From Shewanella aestuarii (GTDB lineage: Bacteria; Pseudomonadota; Gammaproteobacteria; Enterobacterales; Shewanellaceae): a stretch of DNA of 64,000 nt. The notes under the pieces are model-generated. The model ran no database searches and was not told where the DNA came from. It saw nothing but the letters and a program-made list of their open reading frames with translations. Below, one piece after another: positions 43,035 through 52,441 of this stretch. The stretch is taken from contig NZ_BMOT01000002.1 of NCBI RefSeq assembly GCF_014647215.1, positions 62,001 to 126,000 on the forward strand. Direction: 5' to 3'. Each line of letters starts with the position of its first letter. The first letter of the stretch is position 1. The position numbers were made by a program, and so were the translations under genes.

Positions 43035-43634
43035 ATGAAGATTAACAAGATAACAGTTATGTCGCTTTTATTGGCTGTCAGTGGTTTCTGTCCTGCTGTC
43101 GCGCAGCAACCTTTGAGTTTTGAGCACCTTAATCAAGCTAGCAATAACAATCATGCTACTTCTAATAATCTTAGTCATCATAATCGAGACCATGATAACT
43201 ATGATCGTTATAGCAACGATCGTTACAACAAGCATCAATATAACAATCGACATGGCTACCGTGATCCTTGGCGTTGGGGAGCTGGATGGAATAATCATTG
43301 GGGGCCAAGTGTCGGCATAGGTTGGAGCAGTGGTTATCGATGGGGTAATGACTGGCGAGATCCTTGGTACAATAATGGCTATTCCCCGTATCGATATGGG
43401 CGTGATAACCATTATGCTCGTCGTGAGGTTTATGTTGAACCTACGGTTGTGGTCGCACCGCCGCAAAGAACGACCACATCATTACAATATGATAGCGATA
43501 TTCGCTCTTTGCCTGAAAATGCTAAAGCCTTTCAACAGAATGGTAAGATGGTGTATGAGTGGCAAGGAGTGATTTACCAATATGATTGGTCGACTGAAAC
43601 CTATGTAAAAGCGGTTGAGCAACAAAAGCCCTAA
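43035..43634 (+). CDS. Secreted Asn/His/Tyr-rich protein
   Basis: An exported protein of 199 residues; the ATG at 43035 has AGG eight bases upstream and the signal peptide (about 1-24, ending PAVAQ) follows normally. Residues 35-130 are of low complexity, rich in Asn, His, Asp, Arg, Tyr, Trp and Gly. The C-terminal 60 residues look folded (SLPENAKAFQQNGKMVYEWQGVIYQYDWSTETY), resembling proteins annotated as DUF6515. The His-rich stretch could bind metal ions, but this is only compositional. The gene is a single unit convergent with the cyclase gene. Confidence 0.75.
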   Translation: MKINKITVMSLLLAVSGFCPAVAQQPLSFEHLNQASNNNHATSNNLSHHNRDHDNYDRYSNDRYNKHQYNNRHGYRDPWRWGAGWNNHWGPSVGIGWSSGYRWGNDWRDPWYNNGYSPYRYGRDNHYARREVYVEPTVVVAPPQRTTTSLQYDSDIRSLPENAKAFQQNGKMVYEWQGVIYQYDWSTETYVKAVEQQKP

Positions 43635-43644
43635 TGTATTGTGA

Positions 43645-44952
43645 CTATGAATTGATTTTTGTGAATAAAAAATAGTCTTGTTTTAAATCATGTTTGGCAA
43701 TATACATAGCGGCATCAGCAGCAGTGACAAGGCTGTTGCTGTTATCGCCATGCTGTGGATATTGGCTTACACCAATACTTGCCCCAACGGTTAAGGTATT
43801 ACCTTTTATTTCAATCGTTTGATGCATCACTGACAAAATTTGCTTTACTTTGATGATGATGTCTTGCTCGTTACTGATGTAGTCTAACCAGATCACAAAC
43901 TCATCTCCGCCAAACCGTCCAACAAAGTCTGTCGTTCGCAAATGAGATTTTAACCGTAAAGCGATTTCTTTTAGGACTTCATCACCGGTTTGATGACCTA
44001 AAGTGTCATTAATGACTTTAAATTTATCTAAGTCGATAAACAGCAATGCAGCTTGTTCATTTCGTCTGGCATTGCGGGCGATAGCGATATCAATTTGCTT
44101 GATAAATGCGCGACGGTTATAAATAGAGGTGAGTTCATCGTGTTCGGCTAAATAGGTGAGCTTAACCTGTTGTTCTTGTAGTTTTTGGGTTTGCCTTGCC
44201 ACTTCTAATTTCAGTTCCTCTTTTTTAATGGTTATTTTTTGCAAAGAGGCCTTCATATCATTAAAATTGTTACTCATTTCCGCAAATTCATCATTCATGT
44301 CATAAGAGATACGACTCTCTAAATCACCACTGGCAAGTGTCCGCATACCATCATTGAGGGATTGCATTCCGCGTTTGAAGCGCATTAATGTCATGGAAGA
44401 CCACAAAGTCACCAGAATCGATAGCAATAAAACCACCAAAGAGACAGAGATCAATAATGATTGTTGAGTTTGCTTTGCTTGGGCTATGGTTATTTGGTGA
44501 AGTCTGAACATATCTTCAGTCATCTTTTCTATGTTCATACTGTATTTTGCTTTCAGTAATCGACTCGAGGTCAGTTGTTCCTCTCGGGAAGCATTGACAG
44601 TATTGCTGAGTATTTGAGTATTAAATAATGCCCGAATATTAGCATTGAGGCGATTTAGGTTGTCCAGTACTTGCTGCTGCTTTTTATGCCATTGAACATT
44701 TTTAGATAATTCAACGGCAAGATTAGCTTGTCTGGTATTGAGTTCCGATAGGCTGAGTTGATCGCTATACTCTTCATAAATCCATAATTGGCTTCTTAAG
44801 CTATCAATGCTTAATTGTATTTGCATGGAATGATTAAGTTGCTTATAAATTTTTTGTTGGTAATTATGTGCTTGATACAAAGCTTGGCCAACGGCAATCG
44901 TTAATAATGCACACAGTATTGCGGTAAGTTTAAGCCTAGTTGCAAGGGTCAT
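43645..44952 (-). CDS. Diguanylate cyclase with membrane sensor region
   Basis: A c-di-GMP synthase of 435 residues. Two membrane segments (about 7-25 and 165-187) border a periplasmic region of about 140 residues, followed by HAMP (about 190-240), a short coiled coil and a GGDEF domain. The catalytic motif GGDEF is intact within VGRFGGDEFVIWL, and an inhibitory I-site RTTD lies exactly five residues upstream, so feedback inhibition is expected. Its start codon overlaps the stop of a solute-binding lipoprotein gene by four bases, strongly suggesting that the binding protein supplies the input signal. Confidence 0.92.
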   Translation of the reverse strand: MTLATRLKLTAILCALLTIAVGQALYQAHNYQQKIYKQLNHSMQIQLSIDSLRSQLWIYEEYSDQLSLSELNTRQANLAVELSKNVQWHKKQQQVLDNLNRLNANIRALFNTQILSNTVNASREEQLTSSRLLKAKYSMNIEKMTEDMFRLHQITIAQAKQTQQSLLISVSLVVLLLSILVTLWSSMTLMRFKRGMQSLNDGMRTLASGDLESRISYDMNDEFAEMSNNFNDMKASLQKITIKKEELKLEVARQTQKLQEQQVKLTYLAEHDELTSIYNRRAFIKQIDIAIARNARRNEQAALLFIDLDKFKVINDTLGHQTGDEVLKEIALRLKSHLRTTDFVGRFGGDEFVIWLDYISNEQDIIIKVKQILSVMHQTIEIKGNTLTVGASIGVSQYPQHGDNSNSLVTAADAAMYIAKHDLKQDYFLFTKINS

Positions 44953-45941
44953 TGATGCTCGTCCATATGCTCATTCATTGCAGACTCAAATAGCTGCCTA
45001 TCTAGTATTTGTCTAATATCAATGCGATTGTCTTTTGGGACTAAAAGTCTGTCAATCGCCCATTGAGACTGTAATTGTAAACTGGAGACTAACGTGTTGC
45101 TTAGGGTTAATCGAAACGAATAATCACGCCATAAATAACTGAGTTGAATCTTATCGATATTAAGCAGTTGACTGATTATCAATTGGCTGTCTTCAGGTTT
45201 TTCATTTATAAAATTAACCGCGTCACTTAACGCTTGCAGAATACTTTGCTTATCTTTGACGCTAATTGAATGATTTTTCAACCCAACTAAGTTAAACGAA
45301 AGATTGTAAAGTCCTTTAGTACTAATGACTTGGCTAGCCGTTGGTGATTCATCTACTAGCTGATAGGGGAGAGGCTCCCATGCAGAAATTAAATCAACTT
45401 CCTTTTGCTGCAGTGCATTTATCATTTGATTTGGCTTAAGGTAGACTCTTTCTATTTGTGCATCTTGCTGGTGGTAAAGCATCAGCAAACTATCGAAGAA
45501 AAATTCACTCGCACTGCTCTTTACGATACCCACTTTTGCGCCAGAAATTGCCGCTAAATCATCAAATCTTTGTGGAGATAGACTGAGTAGTTTTACGTCA
45601 TTATCAGACTCAACAAAGCTGGCAAGCACAGTAAAATCAGTGCGATAGAAACTATTAAACATCACTACGGATTCAGACGTAGTCGCAAAATCAACATTGC
45701 CAGCCATGAGCTCGTTAAAACATTTAACTCCGCCATCTTCTCTGATCAATTGGATATTCAGTCCATGCTGTTTAAAAAAACCTTTTTCATCGGCAATGAA
45801 AATTGGCGAGGATAAGGGGGTTTTAGACACCGCTATTTTTATAATAGGCGATTTCTGCCAATCACCCTGAACGTTAGAGTTAGGGTGGCAGGCGGAAATA
45901 AGCAGCAAAAGTACAAAGCAGATTGGCAAAGTTAAATTCAT
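44949..45941 (-). CDS. Orphan NMT1/THI5-like solute-binding lipoprotein
   Basis: A 330-residue periplasmic binding protein of the SsuA/ThiY (NMT1/THI5) class, with a lipobox (LLISAC, Cys18). Strings such as IKIAVSKTPLSSPIFIADEKGFFKQHGLNIQL (in parts: SPIFIADEKGFFK) and AGNVDFATTSESVV are typical for ligand-cleft strands. No ABC permease or ATPase gene is nearby, and the cyclase gene starts within its last codons. It should therefore be a receptor for sulfonates, thiamine precursors or another small molecule, passing the signal to the cyclase. The ligand is unknown. Confidence 0.9.
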   Translation of the reverse strand: MNLTLPICFVLLLLISACHPNSNVQGDWQKSPIIKIAVSKTPLSSPIFIADEKGFFKQHGLNIQLIREDGGVKCFNELMAGNVDFATTSESVVMFNSFYRTDFTVLASFVESDNDVKLLSLSPQRFDDLAAISGAKVGIVKSSASEFFFDSLLMLYHQQDAQIERVYLKPNQMINALQQKEVDLISAWEPLPYQLVDESPTASQVISTKGLYNLSFNLVGLKNHSISVKDKQSILQALSDAVNFINEKPEDSQLIISQLLNIDKIQLSYLWRDYSFRLTLSNTLVSSLQLQSQWAIDRLLVPKDNRIDIRQILDRQLFESAMNEHMDEHQ

Positions 45942-46247
45942 AGGCTTGGGTTAAAATTTATCATGATTCAAGTGTAGTGGTTGAAATGCAATTTCGCTAA
46001 GAAGTTGATAAAAAACTTTTTTATCTATAATTAGGCAGTGATTATTAAAGGGGATGTTCGCCATGAGTCGTCAAGAATACGTGGTGAAATGGTCTATTAT
46101 CTTGCGGTATTGAGAGAAAGTGGCAAGGATGTTTGTACATCACTATTAGGCTGTCTAGCGCCATATTATTATGTGTGGTTGTTTGCATTGTTATAGTCGA
46201 TTACTGGGGAATAATCTCATATATTCAAACACCCTTGCCGAAAACGG
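45942..46247. other. Gene-free stretch upstream of the binding-protein gene
   Basis: A+T-rich DNA of 306 bp which holds the promoter of the binding-protein/cyclase unit. A fragmentary frame beginning at the ATG at 46063 ends after 16 codons. Another, read from about 46090 to 46195, encodes 35 residues with no recognisable family. I regard both as non-coding or remnants. Confidence 0.45.
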
Positions 46248-46511
46248 TTATGCCATCATTTGCAATAAGTTGTTCAAACTTTTTATTTGTAATTGCAGTG
46301 ATGCAATTTGATTGGTTATTTCATTTTTTTTCAATTCAGTCGGTTCGGCAGATGATTTAACCCATTGATAGACGGTTCTGGAAGAAATGCCATATTTTTT
46401 AGCTACCTCTGAGAGTAATAGATTATGATTTTTGACTTGGTTAACTACTTCGCAGATTAAGGCTTGCGAATACTTGTGGCTTATATGGTTGTGCGATGCG
46501 GTATTGTGCAT
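46248..46511 (-). CDS. Stand-alone transposase-OrfA-like HTH protein
   Basis: An 87-residue protein (start ATG 46511; a GTG at 46523 adds four residues). The helix-turn-helix reads LLLSEVAKKYGISSRTVYQWVKSS, typical of IS3/IS66-type OrfA and of related Psq-type HTH proteins, followed by a leucine-zipper-like helix (IASLQLQIKSLNNLLQ). No OrfB or inverted repeats are seen next to it, so it is either an IS remnant or a domesticated DNA-binding protein. The ribosome binding site is poor. Confidence 0.6.
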   Translation of the reverse strand: MHNTASHNHISHKYSQALICEVVNQVKNHNLLLSEVAKKYGISSRTVYQWVKSSAEPTELKKNEITNQIASLQLQIKSLNNLLQMMA

Positions 46512-47566
46512 AGTGCTATTCACTTTTATTGAGTTGTGCTTGTCGGATTATCTATTTTCAACTTCCCACTGACTGACGCCAATTTGGGAAAAAAATTGAT
46601 AATATTGATGAATTTTTCTCGGAAACAAGCTGCCAAGTTGCAATGTATGCACAAAAACCGTGGACAACATATTTAGGGGGAATGGTTTTAATTGCATAAT
46701 ATCTTCTCCTACAATTCAATAAGTATAAAAATTAAACTACCTATTTATGGGTACTTGTATTGTATGAAAAGTCTGTGCCAAGTGTGGTAATTAATTTTTT
46801 ATCAATATTATTAGTTAGTTATGTTTTTATGAATGCATTTATCATATTTTAACTTGCAATCTATTGGTGCAATTGCACTAATTTGGTTTTTGAATCTTGA
46901 ATTTAAAAAGGTAAAAAGTCATAGCCCAAATCTGGTTACAGATGCATATACCCAAACAACTTGAAGATACGTGTTTCAGAGCTTCACCGTGTTTTCAATA
47001 CTAGGCGCGTTAATGCGGTAATGTAGATACCTTATAAATTAGCGCAACAACGCTGTTGATTTAAAAATCAGGGGAACACGGTGAAACTCCCTGAGGGCAA
47101 GTTTTACACGCGTTTATGCTGCGTTATTGATTTTGAAAAGGGAATAACCATTACCCGCAATCAATGCCTTGCCTAAACGCGTGTAAATTCTTGCTGAAAT
47201 CGAGCATCTTCAGGTTGTTTGGGTATATATGGCGCTCAGGTTATTTACACTTAATCGCTGATATTCAACCCGCAAAGATCGGGCCCTAGTCAATCTCTCA
47301 CCAGAGTTCAGGTTGACGATTTTTTTTGAGGGGCAAGATCTTGTTGATATGCATTTACTCTTACCTGAAGATAACGAGGCTGAATGACAGTGAACGGTGT
47401 GTTTAAGCGTCGCTGCGGCTGATTAGCTGGGGTTATCTGCTAATGAGTACCATAAGGGATGTTAGAGAGTTTAAAACAGATTTGAAATCTACATTGGCAC
47501 GAGGCTAACTCGTTGGAGTGGTGTGAGTAAAGGGTGAATGTACTCAGCTGCAATGCATTTTTAGCG
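46512..47566. other. 1.05-kb region without an intact gene
   Basis: This is the largest gap of the window. It contains very A+T-rich DNA (about 46680-46940), a 283-bp inverted-repeat element, and a short open stretch at about 47264-47387 encoding a 40-residue peptide that reads like a protein C-terminus (SPEFRLTIFFEGQDLVDMH). The rest, up to the npr stop, shows no feature. The gap looks like an insertion-prone site at the end of the rpoN operon. Confidence 0.55.
46946..47228. mobile_element. MITE-like element with 23-bp terminal inverted repeats
   Basis: The ends 46946-46968 and 47206-47228 are inverted copies, 22 of 23 bases matching, beginning ATATACCCAAACAAC. Two inner inverted pairs are nested inside: TTCACCGTGTT at 46983-46993 with its complement at 47074-47085, and a GCAAG-(T/A)-TTACACGCGTTTA arm at 47097-47116 with 47174-47194. 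No reading frame spans it. A target duplication is not evident. I recall repeats of this type as abundant in Shewanella and Vibrio genomes, which I could not verify here. Confidence 0.75.
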
Positions 47567-47842
47567 TTAACAGCCTTCATCAAACTTAGCATTAATTAGT
47601 GCGCAAATTGCATCGAGCGCAGCTTGGGCATCAGGTCCATCAGCCGTAATATCGATTGTTTTACCTAAACCACTTTCCAGCATCAGTAAACCTAATACAC
47701 TCGCCGCACTGGCCGTTTTACTGCCTTGAATGAGCGTCACATTGGCATCAAACTCATTAGCCAGCATAACCAACTTTGTCGCGGCTCTGGCGTGTAAGCC
47801 CAACTTATTGGAAATGGTAACTTGGCGCTGTAAATGGCTCAT
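47567..47842 (-). CDS. npr: Phosphocarrier protein NPr
   Basis: The HPr-like phosphocarrier of the nitrogen PTS (PtsO), 91 residues. The phosphorylatable His17 lies in KLGLHARAATKLV, and the second conserved segment is SAASVLGLLMLESGLGKTIDI. It passes phosphate from PtsP (EI-Ntr, encoded elsewhere) to PtsN. It is the last gene of the rpoN-hpf-ptsN-rapZ-npr series, starting 32 bp after rapZ. The inverted-repeat element lies some 340 bp beyond its stop codon. Confidence 0.95.
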   Translation of the reverse strand: MSHLQRQVTISNKLGLHARAATKLVMLANEFDANVTLIQGSKTASAASVLGLLMLESGLGKTIDITADGPDAQAALDAICALINAKFDEGC

Positions 47843-47874
47843 AACACTTGGCTCCGAAAAGTCGCTAAATAGGG

Positions 47875-48732
47875 TTATTTAGCCTTATTTGCCAGCTCAC
47901 GGTGTCTTGCATGAACCGTATGTTTTTTATCAGTGGAGAAGCGTTTTGCTAATTGGTCTGCAATATAAACAGAACGGTGCTGTCCGCCGGTGCAGCCGAT
48001 GGCGATTGTTAAATAGCTTCTATTATTGCGTTCTAGATGCGGCATCCAAGTTTCAAACAGATTTTCTATTTGCCAAATAAATTTGTTTACTAAAGGCTGT
48101 TTTCCCAGAAATTCTTGCACAGGTTCATCAAGCCCAGTAAAAGGACGCAATTCAATTTCCCAATGGGGGTTAGGTAAAAAACGTACATCAAACATAAAGT
48201 CTGCTTCAGTTGGCATTCCGTGTTTAAAACCGAATGATTCGAAGTTGATGACTAATTCTTTATCAACACTGCCCATCAATATTTCACGTACTTGATCGCT
48301 CAACTCGTAAATATTTAATGCTGAAGTATCAATATAATGGTCTACCACATTAGCGATAGGCTCTAATAATACCCCTTCTAATTTAATTGCTTCTTGGAGT
48401 GAGATTTGGTTCTTTGACAGCGGATGTAATCGGCGGGTTTCGCTATAACGTTTCAGTAGCACTTTGTCTGAAGAATTTAAGAAAAAGCTACATACTTCAG
48501 TGTCATTGCCTAATTTTGCAAGTTGTTGCTGTAGCACTTTACCTTGGTCAGCAATATTCCGCACATCGACACTAATTGCTATTTGATCTCGGCTTCCTTT
48601 TAATTGGTCCAATAATGTGCCAATTAATGCTACAGGTAAGTTATCAACACAGTAATAACCAAGGTCTTCTAATACCCTGAGTGCGACAGATTTACCTGAG
48701 CCCGAGCGGCCCGATACAATAACTAATTTCAT
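47875..48732 (-). CDS. rapZ: RNase adapter protein RapZ
   Basis: A nucleotide-binding adaptor of 285 residues. In enterics it binds the small RNA GlmZ and delivers it to RNase E, thereby tuning glucosamine-6-phosphate synthase. Walker A is [20 protein letters not shown] and the C-terminal domain carries the conserved [17 protein letters not shown]. It overlaps the ptsN stop by four bases, indicating coupling. Whether a GlmZ-like RNA exists in this organism is not visible in the window. Confidence 0.96.
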   Translation of the reverse strand: MKLVIVSGRSGSGKSVALRVLEDLGYYCVDNLPVALIGTLLDQLKGSRDQIAISVDVRNIADQGKVLQQQLAKLGNDTEVCSFFLNSSDKVLLKRYSETRRLHPLSKNQISLQEAIKLEGVLLEPIANVVDHYIDTSALNIYELSDQVREILMGSVDKELVINFESFGFKHGMPTEADFMFDVRFLPNPHWEIELRPFTGLDEPVQEFLGKQPLVNKFIWQIENLFETWMPHLERNNRSYLTIAIGCTGGQHRSVYIADQLAKRFSTDKKHTVHARHRELANKAK

Positions 48733-49175
48733 GCAGTGATAACCTGGTAGAGTTCTGTTGAGTTACTACTTTTACGTAACTGCTTGAGAATAAGTTTATC
48801 TGATAACTTTTCAGCCATCGAAGATAAGGTGCTGAGATGTTGTTGGCATTGTTCCGCTGGAACTAATAAGGCAAATAACAAATCAACGGGTTGTTTATCT
48901 ATGGCATCAAATGGAATGGCGTCTTCACATTTAATAAAAACCGCAATGGGCTGTTCGATGGTCGTTAATCGACCATGAGGGATTGCAATGCCAGAGCCTA
49001 TTCCTGTGCTACCCATTTTTTCTCTGGCCACTAGGCTTTCGAAAATCTCTTGTGAAGAGAGGGATGGGTACTGGGCAGCGACTAAATCACTGATAAGTTC
49101 CAGTACCTTTTTCTTACTGCCCGGTGAGGCACAGGAGGTGCATTCCGGCTGCAGGATGGTACTAAGTTCCATCAT
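48729..49175 (-). CDS. ptsN: Nitrogen-PTS EIIA protein PtsN
   Basis: A cytoplasmic regulatory EIIA of 148 residues. The phospho-acceptor His67 lies in [13 protein letters not shown], and [22 protein letters not shown] is the conserved core (quoted in part: [12 protein letters not shown]). PtsN links nitrogen/carbon status to potassium uptake and other targets by its phosphorylation state. The gene overlaps hpf by one base and rapZ by four, so it sits in the middle of a tightly coupled cluster. Confidence 0.96.
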   Translation of the reverse strand: MMELSTILQPECTSCASPGSKKKVLELISDLVAAQYPSLSSQEIFESLVAREKMGSTGIGSGIAIPHGRLTTIEQPIAVFIKCEDAIPFDAIDKQPVDLLFALLVPAEQCQQHLSTLSSMAEKLSDKLILKQLRKSSNSTELYQVITA

Positions 49176-49462
49176 TAATGCTTAGATAGTTTCTCTTTGT
49201 GTTTAATAACCTGACGATCGAGTTTGTCGATCAGGGCGTCTATTGCATGATACATGTCGGCATGATCAGCAGCTGCAAATACTTCCGCTCCATTTAAGCT
49301 GACTTTTGCTTCTGCCTTTTGCTGTTGTTTTTCGACATTTAACACTACATGCACATTATGGATCTGATCGAAATGTCGTTCAAGCTTTGAAAATTTTGTA
49401 GTGACATATTCGCGTAATGATTCAGTAATTTCAACATGGTGACCTGTTAAATTTATTTGCAT
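49175..49462 (-). CDS. hpf: Short hibernation-promoting factor
   Basis: A 95-residue ribosome-associated protein, the same length as Escherichia coli HPF. It converts 70S ribosomes into inactive dimers in stationary phase together with RMF. Typical strings are MQINLTGHHVEITESLREYV and DHADMYHAIDALIDKLDRQV, with a Lys-rich end. It follows rpoN closely (26 bp) and overlaps ptsN by one base. Confidence 0.95.
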   Translation of the reverse strand: MQINLTGHHVEITESLREYVTTKFSKLERHFDQIHNVHVVLNVEKQQQKAEAKVSLNGAEVFAAADHADMYHAIDALIDKLDRQVIKHKEKLSKH

Positions 49463-49488
49463 ATTTATCCTCCAATTGCCTAGGTAGA

Positions 49489-50976
49489 TTATAAACTCTT
49501 ACGCTGGTTTGAGGGGGGGATCATCATCGCCTCACGGTATTTAGCGATAGTACGACGTGCAACATTAATCCCTTGTTCCGCCAGAAGATCCGCCATTTTG
49601 CTGTCGCTTAATGGTTTTTTCTGGTTTTCTGCAGCAACCAGTTTTTTAATAAAGGCTCTAATTGCTGTAGATGAGCATTCTCCGCCATCATCAGTACTGA
49701 CGTGGCTAGAGAAAAAGTATTTTAATTCGAATAATCCGCGCGGAGTATGCATGTATTTTTGAGTTGTGACCCTCGAAATAGTTGATTCATGCATTTCTAC
49801 CGCTTCGGCGATATCATTAAGCACCATAGGTTTCATGGCTTCTTCGCCATACTCAAAAAAACCTTGTTGGAACTGAACAATACAATTGGACACTTTTAAT
49901 AAGGTGTCATTGCGGCTTTCTAAACTTTTAATAAACCATTTGGCTTCTTGCAAGTGTCCACGAATAAATTGGCTGTCAGACTGACTTTTACTGCTTTTTG
50001 CCATCGCGGCATATTGCTGGTTAATGCCAATTTTTGGCATATTGTCAGGGTTTAATTCAACCACCCAACGACCATTTTTTTTCATCACCGACACGTCAGG
50101 GATAACGTACTCATCATCCTGTGGGGTGATCATTGAGCCTGGGCGTGGATTTAACGATTGAATTAACTCGATGGCTTCACGCAGTTCATCTTCTTTTAAC
50201 TTGGTTTTGCGCATCAAGGTGCGAAAATCCCTACCCGCAATTAAATCTAAATAATCTTTGATAAGAATTTTGGCGTTGTCTATGTGCGGCGTGTGCGGAT
50301 CATATTGCATCAATTGGATTAGTAAGCATTCCCGCAGATCGCGAGAGGCGACGCCAATAGGATCAAAATGTTGAATACGCTTTAAAACAGCTTCAACTTC
50401 ATCAAGTTCAACATTTTCATCGCCCATAGCTTCAAGAATATCTTCAGTGCTTTGGGTTAAATAACCTGTGTCATCAATAGCGTCGATAATCGCGGTGGCA
50501 ATGGCTAAATCTGTGTCCGAAAATGGGGTAAGATTCTTCTGCCATTCGAGGTGTTCGTACAAACCTTCAGAGGTTTCACCTTGAAAAGGCATGTCATCGC
50601 TTGGCATGCTACCAGAACCTGAAGTGGCCATAGGGGATGCGGTATATACCTCATCCCAAGTGGTATCCATTGGTAAATCGTCAGACATTTGTTCTTTTGT
50701 CATCGATTCAGCGGTGTCCACATTCGAGGTGTCTTTTTCTACTGTTGGTGCACTTACTTCATTAAAATCGGTTTCTGATTGGTTTTTGGATTGATCATTT
50801 CTGTTGCTAAATTCTGCAAATTCATCTTCCATTTCAAGCAAAGGATTTGAATCTAATGCTTGTTGAATTTCTTGCTGTAACTCCAAAGACGATAACTGCA
50901 GCAAACGGATCGCTTGTTGCAGTTGTGGGGTCATAGTCAGATGTTGACCCATTTTAAGTTGGAGTGAAGCTTTCAT
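49489..50976 (-). CDS. rpoN: RNA polymerase sigma-54 factor
   Basis: Sigma-54 of 495 residues. Region I (about 1-50) shows the Gln/Leu-rich [19 protein letters not shown], followed by an acidic region II (about 50-120). The core-binding region and the HTH region III follow ([15 protein letters not shown]). The RpoN box [12 protein letters not shown] is near the end. It directs transcription from -24/-12 promoters with activator ATPases. It lies between lptB and hpf on the minus strand, the conserved order in gammaproteobacteria. Confidence 0.97.
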   Translation of the reverse strand: MKASLQLKMGQHLTMTPQLQQAIRLLQLSSLELQQEIQQALDSNPLLEMEDEFAEFSNRNDQSKNQSETDFNEVSAPTVEKDTSNVDTAESMTKEQMSDDLPMDTTWDEVYTASPMATSGSGSMPSDDMPFQGETSEGLYEHLEWQKNLTPFSDTDLAIATAIIDAIDDTGYLTQSTEDILEAMGDENVELDEVEAVLKRIQHFDPIGVASRDLRECLLIQLMQYDPHTPHIDNAKILIKDYLDLIAGRDFRTLMRKTKLKEDELREAIELIQSLNPRPGSMITPQDDEYVIPDVSVMKKNGRWVVELNPDNMPKIGINQQYAAMAKSSKSQSDSQFIRGHLQEAKWFIKSLESRNDTLLKVSNCIVQFQQGFFEYGEEAMKPMVLNDIAEAVEMHESTISRVTTQKYMHTPRGLFELKYFFSSHVSTDDGGECSSTAIRAFIKKLVAAENQKKPLSDSKMADLLAEQGINVARRTIAKYREAMMIPPSNQRKSL

Positions 50977-51125
50977 TACTACTGATCCCTAGAAGATTTC
51001 CGTTTGCTGCACTGTTTTCACAAGTGTTCACTGCAAATGTTATTTAAATACATTATTAAACACCACAATAAAAGGTTACTGAAGTGTTAGACTTTTCAAA
51101 GCATCTATCTGTTGTACTTAATTAA

Positions 51126-51857
51126 CTATAGCTTGAATTGTTCGCCCAAGTATACTGCTCGTACTTGTTGGTTGTTGAGTATTTCATCAGGTGTACCCTC
51201 TGCAATCAAATTGCCTTGGCTCACGATATAAGCGCGTTCACAAACATCAAGGGTTTCACGAACATTGTGGTCAGTAATCAGTACCCCAAGGCCACGATTT
51301 TTCAATTGTTGAATAATTTTTTTAATATCAATAACTGAAATGGGGTCAACCCCGGCAAAAGGTTCATCGAGTAAGATAAATTTAGGATTGGCTGCCAATG
51401 CTCGTGCAATTTCAACTCGGCGGCGTTCACCACCTGAAAGAGACATGCCTAGACTGTCTCGAATATGGGTGATATGAAATTCTTCTAACAGGCTTTCCAG
51501 CTCTTGTATTCTTTCTTCCTGATTTAATGATTTACGCGTTTGCAATACAGCCATGATGTTGTCATGAACCGATAGTTTTCTGAAAATGCTCGCTTCTTGT
51601 GGTAAATAACCTATACCTTTGCGAGCCCGTAAATGCATAGGATCTGCGGTTAAATCATCGTCATCAATTAAAATTCGACCGTTATCGCTTTTGACTAAAC
51701 CAACCACCATATAAAATGTTGTGGTTTTACCTGCTCCATTTGGGCCTAGCAAACCGACAATTTGACCAGTTTTTATCGTTAAACTGACACTTTTGACAAC
51801 TTGGCGACTTTTATAGCTTTTAGCTAAATTTTCAGCGGTTAAGGTAATTTGGTTCAT
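51126..51857 (-). CDS. lptB: LPS export ABC ATPase
   Basis: The cytoplasmic ATPase of the LptB2FGC machine that extracts LPS from the inner membrane, 243 residues. Walker A is [18 protein letters not shown], the signature motif is [15 protein letters not shown], Walker B is [12 protein letters not shown], and the H-loop is [12 protein letters not shown]. Start overlaps the end of lptA by four bases. It completes an lptC-lptA-lptB set; lptF and lptG are encoded elsewhere. Confidence 0.97.
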   Translation of the reverse strand: MNQITLTAENLAKSYKSRQVVKSVSLTIKTGQIVGLLGPNGAGKTTTFYMVVGLVKSDNGRILIDDDDLTADPMHLRARKGIGYLPQEASIFRKLSVHDNIMAVLQTRKSLNQEERIQELESLLEEFHITHIRDSLGMSLSGGERRRVEIARALAANPKFILLDEPFAGVDPISVIDIKKIIQQLKNRGLGVLITDHNVRETLDVCERAYIVSQGNLIAEGTPDEILNNQQVRAVYLGEQFKL

Positions 51858-52441
51858 TGGTTACCTTGTTTTTTTAACGGAATTTCAGGAAGTTTTTGTT
51901 TTGGTACATCTTCGGTTTGGAAGTTTTCCGGCTGAATGATGGTGATAACACGATCTTCACCTTTACCGGTACTTTCTGCAATGAGCTCTTGGGCGGTGAT
52001 ATTGTAGCGAATAATATTCCCAGTGACTTTACTACCAGCCTGATCTAGCTTGGCATTGCCAGTCAATAATAAACCTGTTGTAGCCAGATCATAGCGGATC
52101 TCATTGGCACTGGCGGTACCTATTCGGCCGTCATCGAGTTCTTGTGAAAACGTCGCAGGATTACCAATGGCAATCAACATTTTGGTTTGACCATTTTCAG
52201 CGGAAAATGCACGTAGTTCATCAGCATTAATGTTGATACTACCTTGGGTGATTTTTACTGGGCCATTAAAAATAATCTGGTTATTTTTAATGTCAGCGCG
52301 CTGGCTTACCGCAGCAATTTTAAGCTCTTGTTGCAGGTCGCCTTCTTTGGCCAAAGCATTGCTCGTCATTACACCCATAGCCAGTGCTGTAACAGCACAG
52401 ATTTTACCGAGTGATTTTGATAAAAACTTAATGTGGTTCAT
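51854..52441 (-). CDS. lptA: Periplasmic LPS transport protein LptA
   Basis: A periplasmic bridge protein of 195 residues with a signal peptide (about 1-31, ending NALAK). The OstA-like beta-jellyroll shows [24 protein letters not shown] and [23 protein letters not shown]. It oligomerises head to tail between LptC and LptD, carrying LPS across the periplasm. The gene overlaps lptC by 14 bases and lptB by four. The C-terminal tail ([16 protein letters not shown]) is longer and more basic than the folded part requires. Confidence 0.95.
   Translation of the reverse strand: MNHIKFLSKSLGKICAVTALAMGVMTSNALAKEGDLQQELKIAAVSQRADIKNNQIIFNGPVKITQGSININADELRAFSAENGQTKMLIAIGNPATFSQELDDGRIGTASANEIRYDLATTGLLLTGNAKLDQAGSKVTGNIIRYNITAQELIAESTGKGEDRVITIIQPENFQTEDVPKQKLPEIPLKKQGNQ

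Noticed and set aside
43068-43466. 132-codon minus-strand frame rich in Ile and Met
   Set aside because: It is the antisense of the low-complexity Asn/His/Tyr-rich region; its composition is an artefact of that repeat-like coding sequence.
46133-46360. 75-codon plus-strand frame with hydrophobic stretches
   Set aside because: It overlaps the HTH gene on the other strand and shows no ribosome binding site; the hydrophobicity follows from A+T-rich DNA.
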